In this document: piece after piece, positions 27,578 to 35,718 of the stretch
Position numbering within the stretch: position 1 is the stretch's first letter
Layout of the letters: each line of letters opens with the position of its first letter
Source of the DNA: Pontimicrobium sp. SW4
GTDB taxonomy: Bacteria; Bacteroidota; Bacteroidia; Flavobacteriales; Flavobacteriaceae
Direction of reading: 5' to 3'
DNA length: 64,000 nucleotides
Assembly: GCF_039954625.1 (NCBI RefSeq)
Contig: NZ_CP157199.1
Coordinates: 1,116,001 to 1,180,000, forward strand
The notes under the pieces: generated by a model
The model's input: the letters and a program-made list of their open reading frames with translations, nothing else
Told to the model about the DNA's origin: nothing
The model's database searches: none
Translations under genes and position numbers: made by a program

Positions 27578-27953
27578 TGATTAATTAAGAATATGAAAAG
27601 TGATAATGTAGTTCAAGTTAAAAGTTATGCATTTGCAATCAAAATTGTAAAGCTTTATAAACACCTCAGTGAGGATAAAAAAGAATACACATTATCAAAG
27701 CAATTATTAAGGTCAGCTACCTCTGTTGGAGCTAATATTGAAGAAGCGATTGGAGGACAATCACGAAAAGACTTTTATGCTAAACTTACAATTGCTTATA
27801 AAGAAGCTAGAGAAACTAAGTATTGGTTGCGTTTATTGACAGATACTGATTTTTTAACAAAAAAGCAAAGTCTGCCATTGCTAGAAGATATAGAAGAATT
27901 GTTACGAATTATTGGGAGTATTCAAAAAACCATTCGTAATTCCTAATTAATCA
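27578..27953. repeat. Inverted repeat pair flanking the four-helix-bundle gene
   Basis: TGATTAATTA at 27578-27587 is exactly inverted as TAATTAATCA at 27944-27953, with weaker outward similarity (GAATTAGGAAT on one side, ATTCCTAATT on the other). Related A/T-rich units (ATTCGTAATT and similar) recur at about 27933-27985 and 28900-28935 on both sides of the methyltransferase gene. They probably belong to one degenerate intergenic repeat family. Confidence 0.5.
27593..27946 (+). CDS. Four-helix-bundle protein (23S rRNA-intervening-sequence type)
   Basis: 117 residues: SYAFAIKIVKLYKHLSEDKKEYTLSKQLLRSATSVGANIEEAIGG is the typical N-terminal half of the S23/IVP family, followed by FYAKLTIAYKEARETKYWLRLL. 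In some bacteria such genes lie inside 23S rRNA intervening sequences; here it lies between metabolic genes and is bounded by an inverted repeat. Function unknown; homologues form pentameric helical bundles. Confidence 0.9.
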   Translation: MKSDNVVQVKSYAFAIKIVKLYKHLSEDKKEYTLSKQLLRSATSVGANIEEAIGGQSRKDFYAKLTIAYKEARETKYWLRLLTDTDFLTKKQSLPLLEDIEELLRIIGSIQKTIRNS

Positions 27954-27992
27954 GTCATAATTTATAATTGAAAATTCGTAATTGAATACATT

Positions 27993-28883
27993 TTGCATAA
28001 AAACAACAAACATCAAAAAAACTATGATTTTGAAAAATTATCTCAATCTGTCCCTGAGTTAAAACCTTATATTTTTAAAAATGATTATGGGACATTAACT
28101 ATTGATTTTGCAAACCCAGAAGCAGTAAAATTGCTTAATAAAGCACTTTTAAAGACCTATTATGCTGTAGATTATTGGGAGTTTCAAGATGATCATTTAT
28201 GTCCACCTATTCCTGGACGCGTAGATTATATCCATTATCTAGCCGATTTGCTTAAGAATTTTAAATCACCAAATCCAATTAAGGTTTTGGATGTTGGTAC
28301 TGGAGCTACATGTATTTATCCTCTACTTGGTTATAGTGTTTATAATTGGAGTTTTGTTAGTACAGATGTAGATGTTAAAGCATTAAAAAATGCTCAAATA
28401 ATTATTGATAAAAATAATTTAGCTTCTAATATTGAGTTGCGTTTACAAACAAATAATGCTCATATTTTAAAAGGAATTATTAAGCTAACTGATGCTTTTA
28501 CATTAAGTATGTGTAATCCTCCATTTTATAAAAGCGAACAAGAAGCCACAGAAGCAACTATAAGAAAGTTAAAAGGCTTGAAAATGGAACATGCAATTCC
28601 TATTAGAAATTTTAGTGGTACTGCCAATGAACTCTGGTATCAAGGAGGGGAAAAAGCTTTTCTGCATAATTACTTATATGAAAGTTCTTTGTTTAAAACT
28701 AATAACTTTTGGTATACAAGTTTAGTGTCAAATAAAGACTTAGTTAAATCTATGCAGAAGTCTTTAAAAAAGCTTGGAGCTAAAGAAGTGAAAGTCATTA
28801 GTATGGAACAAGGAAATAAAGTAAGTAGAGTAGTGGCTTGGACTTTTTTAACAAGTGAACAACAAAAAGATTGGCGATTATAG
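27993..28883 (+). CDS. rlmF: 23S rRNA (adenine-1618-N6)-methyltransferase RlmF
   Basis: 296 residues. The start is a TTG at 27993; no in-frame ATG exists before the conserved region, and family members begin just here with a His/Asn-rich stretch. Motifs: DFANPEAVKLLNKALL, CPPIPGRVDYIHYLADLL, the SAM-binding KVLDVGTGATCIYPLLG and the catalytic N6-adenine motif CNPPFYKS. It methylates A1618 of 23S rRNA. It is flanked by AT-rich degenerate repeats. Confidence 0.92.
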   Translation: MHKNNKHQKNYDFEKLSQSVPELKPYIFKNDYGTLTIDFANPEAVKLLNKALLKTYYAVDYWEFQDDHLCPPIPGRVDYIHYLADLLKNFKSPNPIKVLDVGTGATCIYPLLGYSVYNWSFVSTDVDVKALKNAQIIIDKNNLASNIELRLQTNNAHILKGIIKLTDAFTLSMCNPPFYKSEQEATEATIRKLKGLKMEHAIPIRNFSGTANELWYQGGEKAFLHNYLYESSLFKTNNFWYTSLVSNKDLVKSMQKSLKKLGAKEVKVISMEQGNKVSRVVAWTFLTSEQQKDWRL

Positions 28884-28939
28884 TTCTTTTAGATTACCCG
28901 ATAATTCGTAATTTGCATTTATAATTCATAATAAATTAC

Positions 28940-29662
28940 ATGAAACTAGATATACTTGCAATTGGAGCCCATCCTGACGATGTAGAGTTAGGCTGTGGAG
29001 CTACTATAGCCAAAGAAATTGCTAATGGTAAAAAAGTTGGTATTATTGACCTCACAAGAGGTGAGCTGGGTACACGTGGTACTGCCGAAACTAGAGATGC
29101 AGAATCTACAGAAGCAGCTAAAACTTTAGGAGTAGCAACCAGAACAAATATGGAATTTGCTGATGGTTTTTTCATAAATGATAAGGAGCATCAATTAGAG
29201 CTTATAAAAATGATTAGAAAGTATCGTCCGGAGATTGTATTATGCAATGCTATTGACGATAGACATATAGATCATGGTAAAGGAAGCCAATTAGTAAGTG
29301 ATGCCTGTTTTTTAAGTGGTTTACTAAAAATTGATACTAAATGTCCTGATGAAGATGGTTGGCAAGAACCTTGGAGACCAAAACACGTGTATCATTACAT
29401 ACAATGGAAAAATATTGAACCAGATTTTGTAGTAGATGTTACTGGATTTATGAATAAAAAAATGGATTCGGTATTGGCGTATAAAACGCAATTTTTTGAT
29501 CCAGCTAGTAAAGAACCTGAAACACCAATTTCCAGTAGTAATTTTACTGATAGTATTGTTTATCGTGCTAGAGATTTAGGACGTTTAATTGGTGTAGATC
29601 ATGGTGAAGGGTTTACAGTAGAACGCTATGTTGCTGTAGATAGTTTGTATGATATAAAATAA
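28940..29662 (+). CDS. bshB1: Bacillithiol biosynthesis deacetylase BshB1
   Basis: 240 residues. It has the zinc motif AHPDD at residues 10-14 (MKLDILAIGAHPDDVELGCG), DLTRGELGTRGTAETRDAE typical of BshB1, and the ligand region IDDRHIDHGKGS. It removes the acetyl group from GlcNAc-malate to give GlcN-malate in bacillithiol synthesis (family knowledge). The other bsh genes are not in the window. Confidence 0.93.
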   Translation: MKLDILAIGAHPDDVELGCGATIAKEIANGKKVGIIDLTRGELGTRGTAETRDAESTEAAKTLGVATRTNMEFADGFFINDKEHQLELIKMIRKYRPEIVLCNAIDDRHIDHGKGSQLVSDACFLSGLLKIDTKCPDEDGWQEPWRPKHVYHYIQWKNIEPDFVVDVTGFMNKKMDSVLAYKTQFFDPASKEPETPISSSNFTDSIVYRARDLGRLIGVDHGEGFTVERYVAVDSLYDIK

Positions 29663-29675
29663 TTGCAAAAAAATC

Positions 29676-29706
29676 TTTGTAGAAAATTTGAAATAATTTA
29701 CATTTG
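29676..29706 (+). promoter_or_regulatory. Promoter of tRNA-His
   Basis: -33 TTTG at 29676-29679 and -7 TACATTTG at 29699-29706, separated by 19 bp. This matches the Bacteroidota TTTG/TAnnTTTG consensus. The predicted transcript start is about 20 bases before the mature tRNA. Confidence 0.75.
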
Positions 29707-29734
29707 CACACGCCTTTCGAGGCACCATTAACAT

Positions 29735-29809
29735 GGTGGTTGTAGCTCAGTTGGTTAGAGCATTGGTTTGTGGTACCAAGGGTCGCGGGTTCGAATCCCG
29801 TCTTCCACC
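29735..29809 (+). tRNA. tRNA-His (anticodon GTG)
   Basis: The cloverleaf is complete. D stem GCTC/GAGC; anticodon stem TTGGT/ACCAA with loop TTGTGGT (anticodon GTG); T arm GCGGG-TTCGAAT-CCCGT; discriminator C73 with the extra G-1 typical of tRNA-His at 29735. In the acceptor stem GTGGTTG/CTTCCAC, pairs 5-68 and 6-67 are both U-U. CCA is not fully encoded. A frame drawn through this region on the minus strand is not a gene. Confidence 0.95.
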
Positions 29810-29818
29810 CAGAAAGAC

Positions 29819-29849
29819 AAAGTCTCTCAGAAATGAGGGACTTTTTTTG
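29819..29849 (+). terminator. Rho-independent terminator after tRNA-His
   Basis: Stem AAGTCTCTCA paired with TGAGGGACTT (one G-U) around a GAAA tetraloop, then a T-run (29819-29849). Confidence 0.92.
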
Positions 29850-29863
29850 TACAATGCATTGTA
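29850..29863. repeat. Perfect 14-bp palindrome TACAATGCATTGTA
   Basis: Lies directly after the tRNA terminator and 24 bp beyond the 3' end of the minus-strand orphan membrane protein gene. Adjacent bases AGCTT/AAGCT (about 29863-29890) are also inverted. It may be part of the end of a cassette. Confidence 0.5.
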
Positions 29864-29886
29864 GCTTGCTAATAAAAAGATATAAG

Positions 29887-30372
29887 CTATACAAGGTGTT
29901 GGTTACGGTTTTTTATTTTAATGTAAATTAATATTACTGTAATAACCTCTCCGAAATAATATAGAATTGATTGTATAAAATATAAATTGTTTTTGTTCCC
30001 TAAATATTCATAGTAAGCAGTAATCTTATCGTTAATTTCATATTCAAAATAGTAATTAAGTAAAGGATAAACTATTTGAATAAGTTGTACGACAAAATAA
30101 GCAATAAAACTCCAGATGAAGTATTTTAGAATTTTGTCACTTATTGATTCATAATTGTTAAAAACCCTATTAATTATGAAGCTAATTAATATTACAAATA
30201 CTGCGACATCACATATTTCAGATGCCCAAAAAGTCAATGAATGCTTTGTGTTTAAATTAATTAAGAAATTTTTTAAAAAATTCCCAAAGCTATAACTTAT
30301 ACTTGAAATAGTCTTGTACACAAAAATTCCAAGTCCGAAAAATCCAATTAATTTGTTTTTATCAATATTCAT
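29887..30372 (-). CDS. Orphan four-span membrane protein, unknown
   Basis: 161 residues with four hydrophobic segments (about 8-30, 50-66, 84-106, 128-152) and few charges. No family recognised. It stands alone between tRNA-His and the M28 genes. Its last codons and stop (CAACACCTTGTATAG) resemble the end of the nucleotidyltransferase gene at 5.06 kb (CAACAACGTATAA), as if both stops lay in related flanking elements. This may be another cassette-borne gene; the real product could also be a tail-end remnant. Confidence 0.55.
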   Translation of the reverse strand: MNIDKNKLIGFFGLGIFVYKTISSISYSFGNFLKNFLINLNTKHSLTFWASEICDVAVFVILISFIINRVFNNYESISDKILKYFIWSFIAYFVVQLIQIVYPLLNYYFEYEINDKITAYYEYLGNKNNLYFIQSILYYFGEVITVILIYIKIKNRNQHLV

Positions 30373-30409
30373 TAAAGTGAGCGATATTTGTGAATAAGTT
30401 TAAATCTTT

Positions 30410-30435
30410 ACCAGTGTATAGATATACGTTCTGGT
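30410..30435. repeat. Two-part hairpin upstream of the orphan membrane protein gene
   Basis: ACCAG/CTGGT (30410-30414 with 30431-30435) encloses GTATA-GA-TATAC (30416-30427). It sits 40-60 bp upstream of the gene start at 30372. It is a candidate cassette boundary or operator. Confidence 0.4.
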
Positions 30436-30490
30436 TGTATATCTTAAACATAGATAATTCAAATTTAGCGAATTTTCTTATAATGCATTA

Positions 30491-30521
30491 AAAACAAAAA
30501 AGCCTTCCATTTGGAAGGCTT
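30491..30521 (-). terminator. Rho-independent terminator after the M28 peptidase gene
   Basis: Stem AGCCTTCC/GGAAGGCT (30501-30508 with 30513-30520), followed on the minus strand by a T-rich run (30491-30500). It closes the minus-strand M28 gene at 30547. Confidence 0.88.
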
Positions 30522-30546
30522 TATATTATATAACTAAGATATACTT

Positions 30547-32100
30547 CTATTCTTCAGTAGCTTTATCAACTACAATACGTTCTGCACGATTTGCTAATTC
30601 CCATGCTGTATGGAACACCAAACGCGATCTGTTTTCTAACAAGTCATAATTAATTTTATCTGGAGTATCTGTATGTCTATGGTAGTCATCGTGAGTTCCA
30701 TTAAAATAAAATATGATTGGAATGTTATTTTTTGCAAAGTTATAATGATCTGAACGATAGTAAAAACGATTTGGATCGTTCTCATCATTATAGGTATAGT
30801 CTAACTCAATATTCGTAAAGGTTTTATTTACTTCTTCAGAGATTTCATGTAATTCCGTACTTAACTTATCCGCTCCAATTAAATAGATATAGTTTCTATC
30901 TCCTTCACGTTTTGGGTCAATACGACCAACCATATCAATATTTAAGTTAGCTACTGTATTTGCTAAAGGTTTTAATGGCTCATAATCGGTATAATATCTA
31001 GAACCTAATAATCCTTTTTCTTCACCAGTTACGTGTAAAAAGATAACTGAACGTTTTGGTCCATGACCTTTATCGGTAGCTGTTTTAAAAGCTTCAGCAA
31101 CTTCTAATAATGATACAGTTCCAGAACCATCATCATCAGCACCATTAAAAATCTCACCTTTAGCATTAACACCAACGTGATCTAAATGCGCAGAAATAAC
31201 AATATACTCATCTGGTTTTTCAGAACCTGTAATCATTGCTGCTACGTTTTCAGACGGCATAGACTCAGTAATACTTTCATAGTTCATATCTAACTTAGTA
31301 GCGAGTGTTGCAGTTTCAGTAGATTCGTTAATGTTATCTACTAACGCTTTACCCATTTTTTCGCTAATCAAGAAATCATAAATTTCAGGGTCAGCATCTT
31401 CTTTTGTAGGTAATGATAAGCGATTACTCCCACCATTAGCGTCACGTTCTTTATAGAATGTTGCGTAACGGTTAAATAACTCATTATCCATAAAAAATAA
31501 TGCTTTTGCACCATTGTCTTTAGCAGCAGTTCTTTTAGAAGAAAGTGCTTGACGACCATTAGACCATTTAGAAGCTTCTTTACCTCCGCTTAATATGTTG
31601 TTTCCTGCTTGGTCTTTAGGCTCACCGCCTTTTACAACAACTACTTTACCCTTAACATCAAGATTAGTATAATCGCTGTATTTTTCATCATCAATTCCAT
31701 AACCAGCATAAACTACTTCTGAAGCAGATATAGTTCCAGTAGCAGCAGCTGTTTGAGAAATAAAGTCATCGAAATAATTAAATGATTCACCATTTACTGA
31801 AATACTAACATTTGGCGTTTTAACAATATTTAAAGGCACTGTTTGAAAATAGTTTCCTTCGATAACCGATGGAATACCCATAGTTTCGTATTCTTTTTTA
31901 AGATACTCAACTGCTTTCTTTTGTCCTGGAGCTCCTGTGTCTCTTCCCTCAAACTCATCAGAAGCATAAATGTATAAATGATCCTTTAACTCTTCTTGAG
32001 TTATAGTACTTCCGTAAGTAGCGACGTCTTCTTGAGTTGCTTCTTTTTTACAAGAAAATACTATTATCATTGCGCTTAATAGTAATAGTGTTTTTTTCAT
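30547..32100 (-). CDS. M28-family zinc aminopeptidase lipoprotein with PA domain
   Basis: 517 residues. The lipobox is VFSC (Cys17). A PA-like insert occupies residues about 120-270 (GYGIDDEKYSDYTNLDVKGKVVVVKGG). The di-zinc catalytic domain then has SAHLDHVGV, NGADDDGSGT, TGEEKGLLGS, NIDMVGR and YRSDHYNFAKNNIPIIFYFNG: all five metal ligands and the catalytic Glu are present. It probably trims peptides at the cell surface or in the periplasm. A closely similar paralogue lies immediately upstream. Confidence 0.92.
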   Translation of the reverse strand: MKKTLLLLSAMIIVFSCKKEATQEDVATYGSTITQEELKDHLYIYASDEFEGRDTGAPGQKKAVEYLKKEYETMGIPSVIEGNYFQTVPLNIVKTPNVSISVNGESFNYFDDFISQTAAATGTISASEVVYAGYGIDDEKYSDYTNLDVKGKVVVVKGGEPKDQAGNNILSGGKEASKWSNGRQALSSKRTAAKDNGAKALFFMDNELFNRYATFYKERDANGGSNRLSLPTKEDADPEIYDFLISEKMGKALVDNINESTETATLATKLDMNYESITESMPSENVAAMITGSEKPDEYIVISAHLDHVGVNAKGEIFNGADDDGSGTVSLLEVAEAFKTATDKGHGPKRSVIFLHVTGEEKGLLGSRYYTDYEPLKPLANTVANLNIDMVGRIDPKREGDRNYIYLIGADKLSTELHEISEEVNKTFTNIELDYTYNDENDPNRFYYRSDHYNFAKNNIPIIFYFNGTHDDYHRHTDTPDKINYDLLENRSRLVFHTAWELANRAERIVVDKATEE

Positions 32101-32196
32101 TTTTATTGGTTGTTATATTTATGTGTTGTGCGATATTACAAAAAAAGAACGACTATGATGCTTTGTATAGCGTGTCTTTTAACACTTTTTAACACA

Positions 32197-33231
32197 TTAT
32201 TTATCAACAATTATGCGATTTTCTTGATTGGCAAGTTGCCACGCGGTTGCAAAGATGAGTTTTGTACGCTTTTCTAGTATGTCATAGTTAATTTTATCGG
32301 CAGTATCGCTAGTTTGATGATAGTCATCATGTTCTCCATTAAAATAGAAAATTACTGGAATATTATGTTTCGCGAAGTTGTAGTGATCTGACCTGTAATA
32401 ATAACGATTATGATCATTTTCATCATTGTATTTATAATCCAGCTCAAGATTGTTGAACGTACTATTAATAGCTTCCGATATATAGTGTAATTCTGTACTT
32501 AATCTATCCGATCCAATTAGGTAAACATAGTTTGGAGATTTTAAATGAGATTTATCTACTCGACCAATCATGTCTATATTTAGGTTTGCAACAGTATTTT
32601 CTAGAGGGAAAGCAGGATTTTCGGTATAATATTTAGATCCTTGTAGTCCGACTTCTTCAGCGGTGAGGTGTAAAAAGAGAATACTTCGTTTTGGACCATG
32701 TCCATTATCTTTAGCTTTTTTAAAAGCTTCGGCCATTTCTAAGAGTGCTACTGTACCAGAGCCATCATCGTCTGCGCCGTTATATACATTACCATCTTCA
32801 TCAATGCCTTCGTGGTCATGATGTGCAGAAATCACAATGATTTCATTAGGTTTTTCTTCTCCTTTTATGAAAGCTAGAACATTTTCTGTATCATTATAAC
32901 CTTCTCCTAAATAGCTTTTGGGAATAAATTGAAAGTAATTAGAATCTGGATATGGTGACGAAATTTCTTTAGAAACATAATAGTTTTTTATAAAGTTCAC
33001 CCCTTTTTTTTGTCCAGCACTTCCAGCTTTTCGGCCTTGAAATTCATCTGAAGCAAAAATGTATAGGTGTTCTTTTAACTCCTTGGAAGTTATTGTTTTA
33101 GAGTAGGTTTTTAATTGGTCTGGTTGAACAATTTTAATATTATCAACTATTGCTTGTCTTTTTTCTTTGTTGCTTAAAGAAGCACAAGAACCTACAAGTA
33201 TAAAAGCCGAAGCATACACTAAAATTTTCAT
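32197..33231 (-). CDS. M28-family zinc aminopeptidase lipoprotein lacking the PA domain
   Basis: 344 residues; lipobox VGSC (Cys16). Its N-terminal 45-residue motif SKELKEHLYIFASDEFQGRKAG and its catalytic half match the neighbouring 517-residue M28 protein almost line for line (SAHHDHEGI, NGADDDGSGT, TAEEVGLQGS, NIDMIGR, YRSDHYNFAKHNIPVIFYFNG). The PA segment is missing and replaced by a short joint. All zinc ligands are kept, so it is not decayed. The pair is a tandem duplication with domain loss or gain. Confidence 0.9.
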   Translation of the reverse strand: MKILVYASAFILVGSCASLSNKEKRQAIVDNIKIVQPDQLKTYSKTITSKELKEHLYIFASDEFQGRKAGSAGQKKGVNFIKNYYVSKEISSPYPDSNYFQFIPKSYLGEGYNDTENVLAFIKGEEKPNEIIVISAHHDHEGIDEDGNVYNGADDDGSGTVALLEMAEAFKKAKDNGHGPKRSILFLHLTAEEVGLQGSKYYTENPAFPLENTVANLNIDMIGRVDKSHLKSPNYVYLIGSDRLSTELHYISEAINSTFNNLELDYKYNDENDHNRYYYRSDHYNFAKHNIPVIFYFNGEHDDYHQTSDTADKINYDILEKRTKLIFATAWQLANQENRIIVDK

Positions 33232-33370
33232 TTATAAACTTTTGTAATATGCTTATTACCAGATGTAACTCATTATTAAGTGGCTATTAAACAGGTAATA
33301 ACAACTCTAAAGAATTAAGTATTTGATGAACTAAGCAATTAATTGTTAGGCAAATAAAGTGAAAATATGT

Positions 33371-33772
33371 TTAATCTTCAATTTCTAAACCTTCTAATTC
33401 TTCAATAGCATCTTCTTTAGATTGCTTTTCTCTTTCAATGGTTTCTATGTCATTTTCTACAACATTAACTTCAAAAACCGATCTGTATATAGTTAATGCT
33501 AGTGAAATGATTGTTATTAAAAAAATGACCTTAACAAGTTTGGTATTTGCACCATCTTTTTGAGCCATTTTAAAAGCAATAAATGCTAAAATAAAGGCAC
33601 CAATTATTGGTATTAAAGCAATAGAACCTAAAGGTAAAATAGATAGCATCAATCCTAAACTTGCTGCTAATATTGCTAATATTGTTACTGCTAACCTTAA
33701 TTTTTTAATAATTGCAGCAAAAATTAAAATTAAAACAATGCTGATAATGCCTAAGTAAATGTATAGAGTCAT
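33371..33772 (-). CDS. Small membrane protein with acidic tail, unknown
   Basis: 133 residues, three or four hydrophobic segments (about 4-22, 27-46, 48-66, 80-100), then an acidic, Glu-rich tail (EREKQSKEDAIEELEGLEIED). No family recognised. It starts 2 bp after the stop of the DUF3108 gene, so they form an operon. Confidence 0.7.
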   Translation of the reverse strand: MTLYIYLGIISIVLILIFAAIIKKLRLAVTILAILAASLGLMLSILPLGSIALIPIIGAFILAFIAFKMAQKDGANTKLVKVIFLITIISLALTIYRSVFEVNVVENDIETIEREKQSKEDAIEELEGLEIED

Positions 33773-33774
33773 AT

Positions 33775-34551
33775 TTAATTTTTTAAACCGGTTGCACTTT
33801 GTATTCTTAATTCACCATTTCCAACTGGAACTTTAAATTTGGCATATACAGGTATTTTATTTTTGTCTGCTGTAAGCCAAAGTAGGTTATCATTACTTCC
33901 TTTTAATAGATTATTGTTCATTGCTATAGCTAATTTATAGCATTCTTTTTTGCCAATACTAGTATTAATAGTTTCTTTAGCTAGTAAAGTAAGTGTTATT
34001 TTAAACTCTTCGTTGTCCATTAAAACTGTGAATGTATCTGAGTTTCCAATACTTGCTTTATGAATATCTAAATTTCTAATATGGTAAAGCGTTGCAATTA
34101 TATCTCTAGTATTTGACGATATACTAAGATTTTTATTTTCATCCCAAAAGGTACCGTCACCTCTTCTTTTACGTTTTAAACTTTTTACCGAATTGGTTTT
34201 ATGATTGTAATTATATTGCATGAATTTGTAATAACCACCTTCATTAATATCTCTTTTATATAAATATGGTTTTAAAGAGCTTGGATGCACATAGCTTTCG
34301 TATAAATCATTGATTTTAAAAAAATTATCCCATTTGGTGTAAGTTCTGGCTTTGCCTTTTAAACGAAGCAAAGTGCTTGTTGAAGTCTTAACTTCACTTG
34401 TTTCCATGGTGACTTGTGCTAAATCTGTTAGTAAACCAGACATATTATAAGATGCCGTAAATACAAGTTTTTCGTTAGAACCAATAGCAGTATTTTGACT
34501 TTGAATAAGACAAGAAGTAAGACATAAAATTGTAAAAACAAATGATTTCAT
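33775..34551 (-). CDS. DUF3108 secreted protein
   Basis: 258 residues; signal peptide MKSFVFTILCLTSCLIQSQ (a Cys at residue 14 might also be lipidated, but the following residues do not favour it). The mature protein is a beta-barrel-like DUF3108 domain: NEKLVFTASYNMSGLLTDLAQVTME, YESYVHPSSLKPYLYKRDINEGGY and TADKNKIPVYAKFKVPVGNGELRI. Function unknown; periplasmic or outer-membrane-associated. Confidence 0.85.
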   Translation of the reverse strand: MKSFVFTILCLTSCLIQSQNTAIGSNEKLVFTASYNMSGLLTDLAQVTMETSEVKTSTSTLLRLKGKARTYTKWDNFFKINDLYESYVHPSSLKPYLYKRDINEGGYYKFMQYNYNHKTNSVKSLKRKRRGDGTFWDENKNLSISSNTRDIIATLYHIRNLDIHKASIGNSDTFTVLMDNEEFKITLTLLAKETINTSIGKKECYKLAIAMNNNLLKGSNDNLLWLTADKNKIPVYAKFKVPVGNGELRIQSATGLKN

Positions 34552-34660
34552 ATAAAAGAAGTTTGTTGATTATAACGCAAATATTATCATTTATTATACC
34601 AAAATACAATGCTTATATAAAAGAAACTAATATAATTTCTTTTCAGTTACTGAATTAACT

Positions 34661-34702
34661 GACATTTGTCATAGTTTTTGGCTTTTGTCTATAATATTTT
34701 TA
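34661..34702 (+). promoter_or_regulatory. CRP/FNR-type box and -7 element, USP gene at 34725
   Basis: TGACATTTGTCA (34661-34672) is a near-perfect TGA-N6-TCA palindrome. Its centre is 32 bp from the centre of TATTTTTA (34695-34702), a TAnnTTTR -7 element. Confidence 0.72.
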
Positions 34703-34724
34703 TCGTGCTTAAAAATATAAAACA

Positions 34725-35570
34725 TTGAAATCAATATTATTACCTACAGATTTTTCAAAGAATTCCATTAATGCAATTAATTATGCTGTGGAGTTATTTA
34801 AAAATGAAGTGTGTGAATTTTATGTATTAAATATCCAAAAGGCGTCATCGTTTGTATCGGATGATTTAATGACGATGACCTCTTCAGCTACCATCTATCA
34901 TACATTAATTGATATTGCTAAGAAATCAATTAAAAATGTAATAGATGAAGTTAAAGAAACTTATAATAATGACTTGCACGAGTTTTATTCGATAGTTGAT
35001 TACGATAATTTTGTAGATGGTATTAACCAAGCCTGTGAGACAAGGCAAATTGATATAATTATCATGGGTACTAAAGGAGCCTCAGGCGCCGAAAAAGTTC
35101 TTTTTGGGAGTAATACAGCACGAGTTATGCAACGATGTAGTACTCCAGTATTAGCAATTCCTGATGGATGCAAATTTATAGGTCTAGATAAGATTGCTTT
35201 TACTTCAAATTTTTCAATCAAATACAATAAAGAAGACTTTCAATCACTGTTAGATATTTCTAACCTATATACATCTAGTATTGATATTTTACACGTAACA
35301 AGTGATGGTGAGTTGACATCAAATCAAGAAGATAATAGAACCTTTTTGGACACTCTTTTTGGTAGTTTAAAGCATGAATTTATCAATATTGAAGAGTCAG
35401 ATATTTTTAAAGCAATACAAGATTACATAAAGGATAATAGCATTAAAATATTGGCAATGACAAGTCGACACCATTCTTTTTTAGAGCGTCTTTTTACTAG
35501 ACATTTGGTAGAAACTTTTGCTTTTAAAATTAATATTCCATTTTTAGTTATGGAAAACTCTAATCAATAA
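34725..35570 (+). CDS. Tandem-domain universal stress protein
   Basis: 281 residues, two UspA domains. The start is TTG at 34725 (MKSILLPTDFSKNSINAINYA); this aligns exactly with the ATG starts of the four paralogues at 53.7-57.7 kb. Domain 1 holds the ATP-binding pattern GTKGASGAEKVLFGSN (G-2x-G-9x-GS, residues about 106-121). Domain 2 lacks it. Cytoplasmic. Promoter with CRP/FNR-type box. It is separated by 15 kb from the other copies but clearly belongs to the same regulon. Confidence 0.9.
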   Translation: MKSILLPTDFSKNSINAINYAVELFKNEVCEFYVLNIQKASSFVSDDLMTMTSSATIYHTLIDIAKKSIKNVIDEVKETYNNDLHEFYSIVDYDNFVDGINQACETRQIDIIIMGTKGASGAEKVLFGSNTARVMQRCSTPVLAIPDGCKFIGLDKIAFTSNFSIKYNKEDFQSLLDISNLYTSSIDILHVTSDGELTSNQEDNRTFLDTLFGSLKHEFINIEESDIFKAIQDYIKDNSIKILAMTSRHHSFLERLFTRHLVETFAFKINIPFLVMENSNQ

Positions 35571-35598
35571 ACAGATATAATTAAATTATTTTCGAGAG

Positions 35599-35640
35599 TG
35601 GAAACCCCTTCTGTAACCTATGTTACTTTAGGGGTTTCCA
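35599..35640 (+). terminator. Strong hairpin between USP and SQR genes
   Basis: TGGAAACCCCT (35599-35609) pairs perfectly with AGGGGTTTCCA (35630-35640); a second stem GTAAC/GTTAC (35613-35617 with 35622-35626) sits inside. Only a broken T-run follows, and the regulator box starts at the next base, so it may both end the USP transcript and insulate the next promoter. Confidence 0.65.
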
Positions 35641-35683
35641 TGATTTTTATCATGTTTTTCAAACATAATACGAAGTACTTTTA
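35641..35683 (+). promoter_or_regulatory. CRP/FNR-type box and -7 element, SQR-TusE-DsrE operon
   Basis: TGATTTTTATCA (35641-35652); its centre is 33 bp before the centre of TACTTTTA (35676-35683). Same geometry as the stress promoters at 50-62 kb. Confidence 0.72.
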
Positions 35684-35718
35684 CAAAGTAATTAAGCACT
35701 TAAAATGCTTGTTAATAA

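Noticed and set aside
29613..29894. 93-codon frame on the minus strand
   Set aside because: It runs through tRNA-His and its terminator in antisense; the RNA gene explains the sequence.
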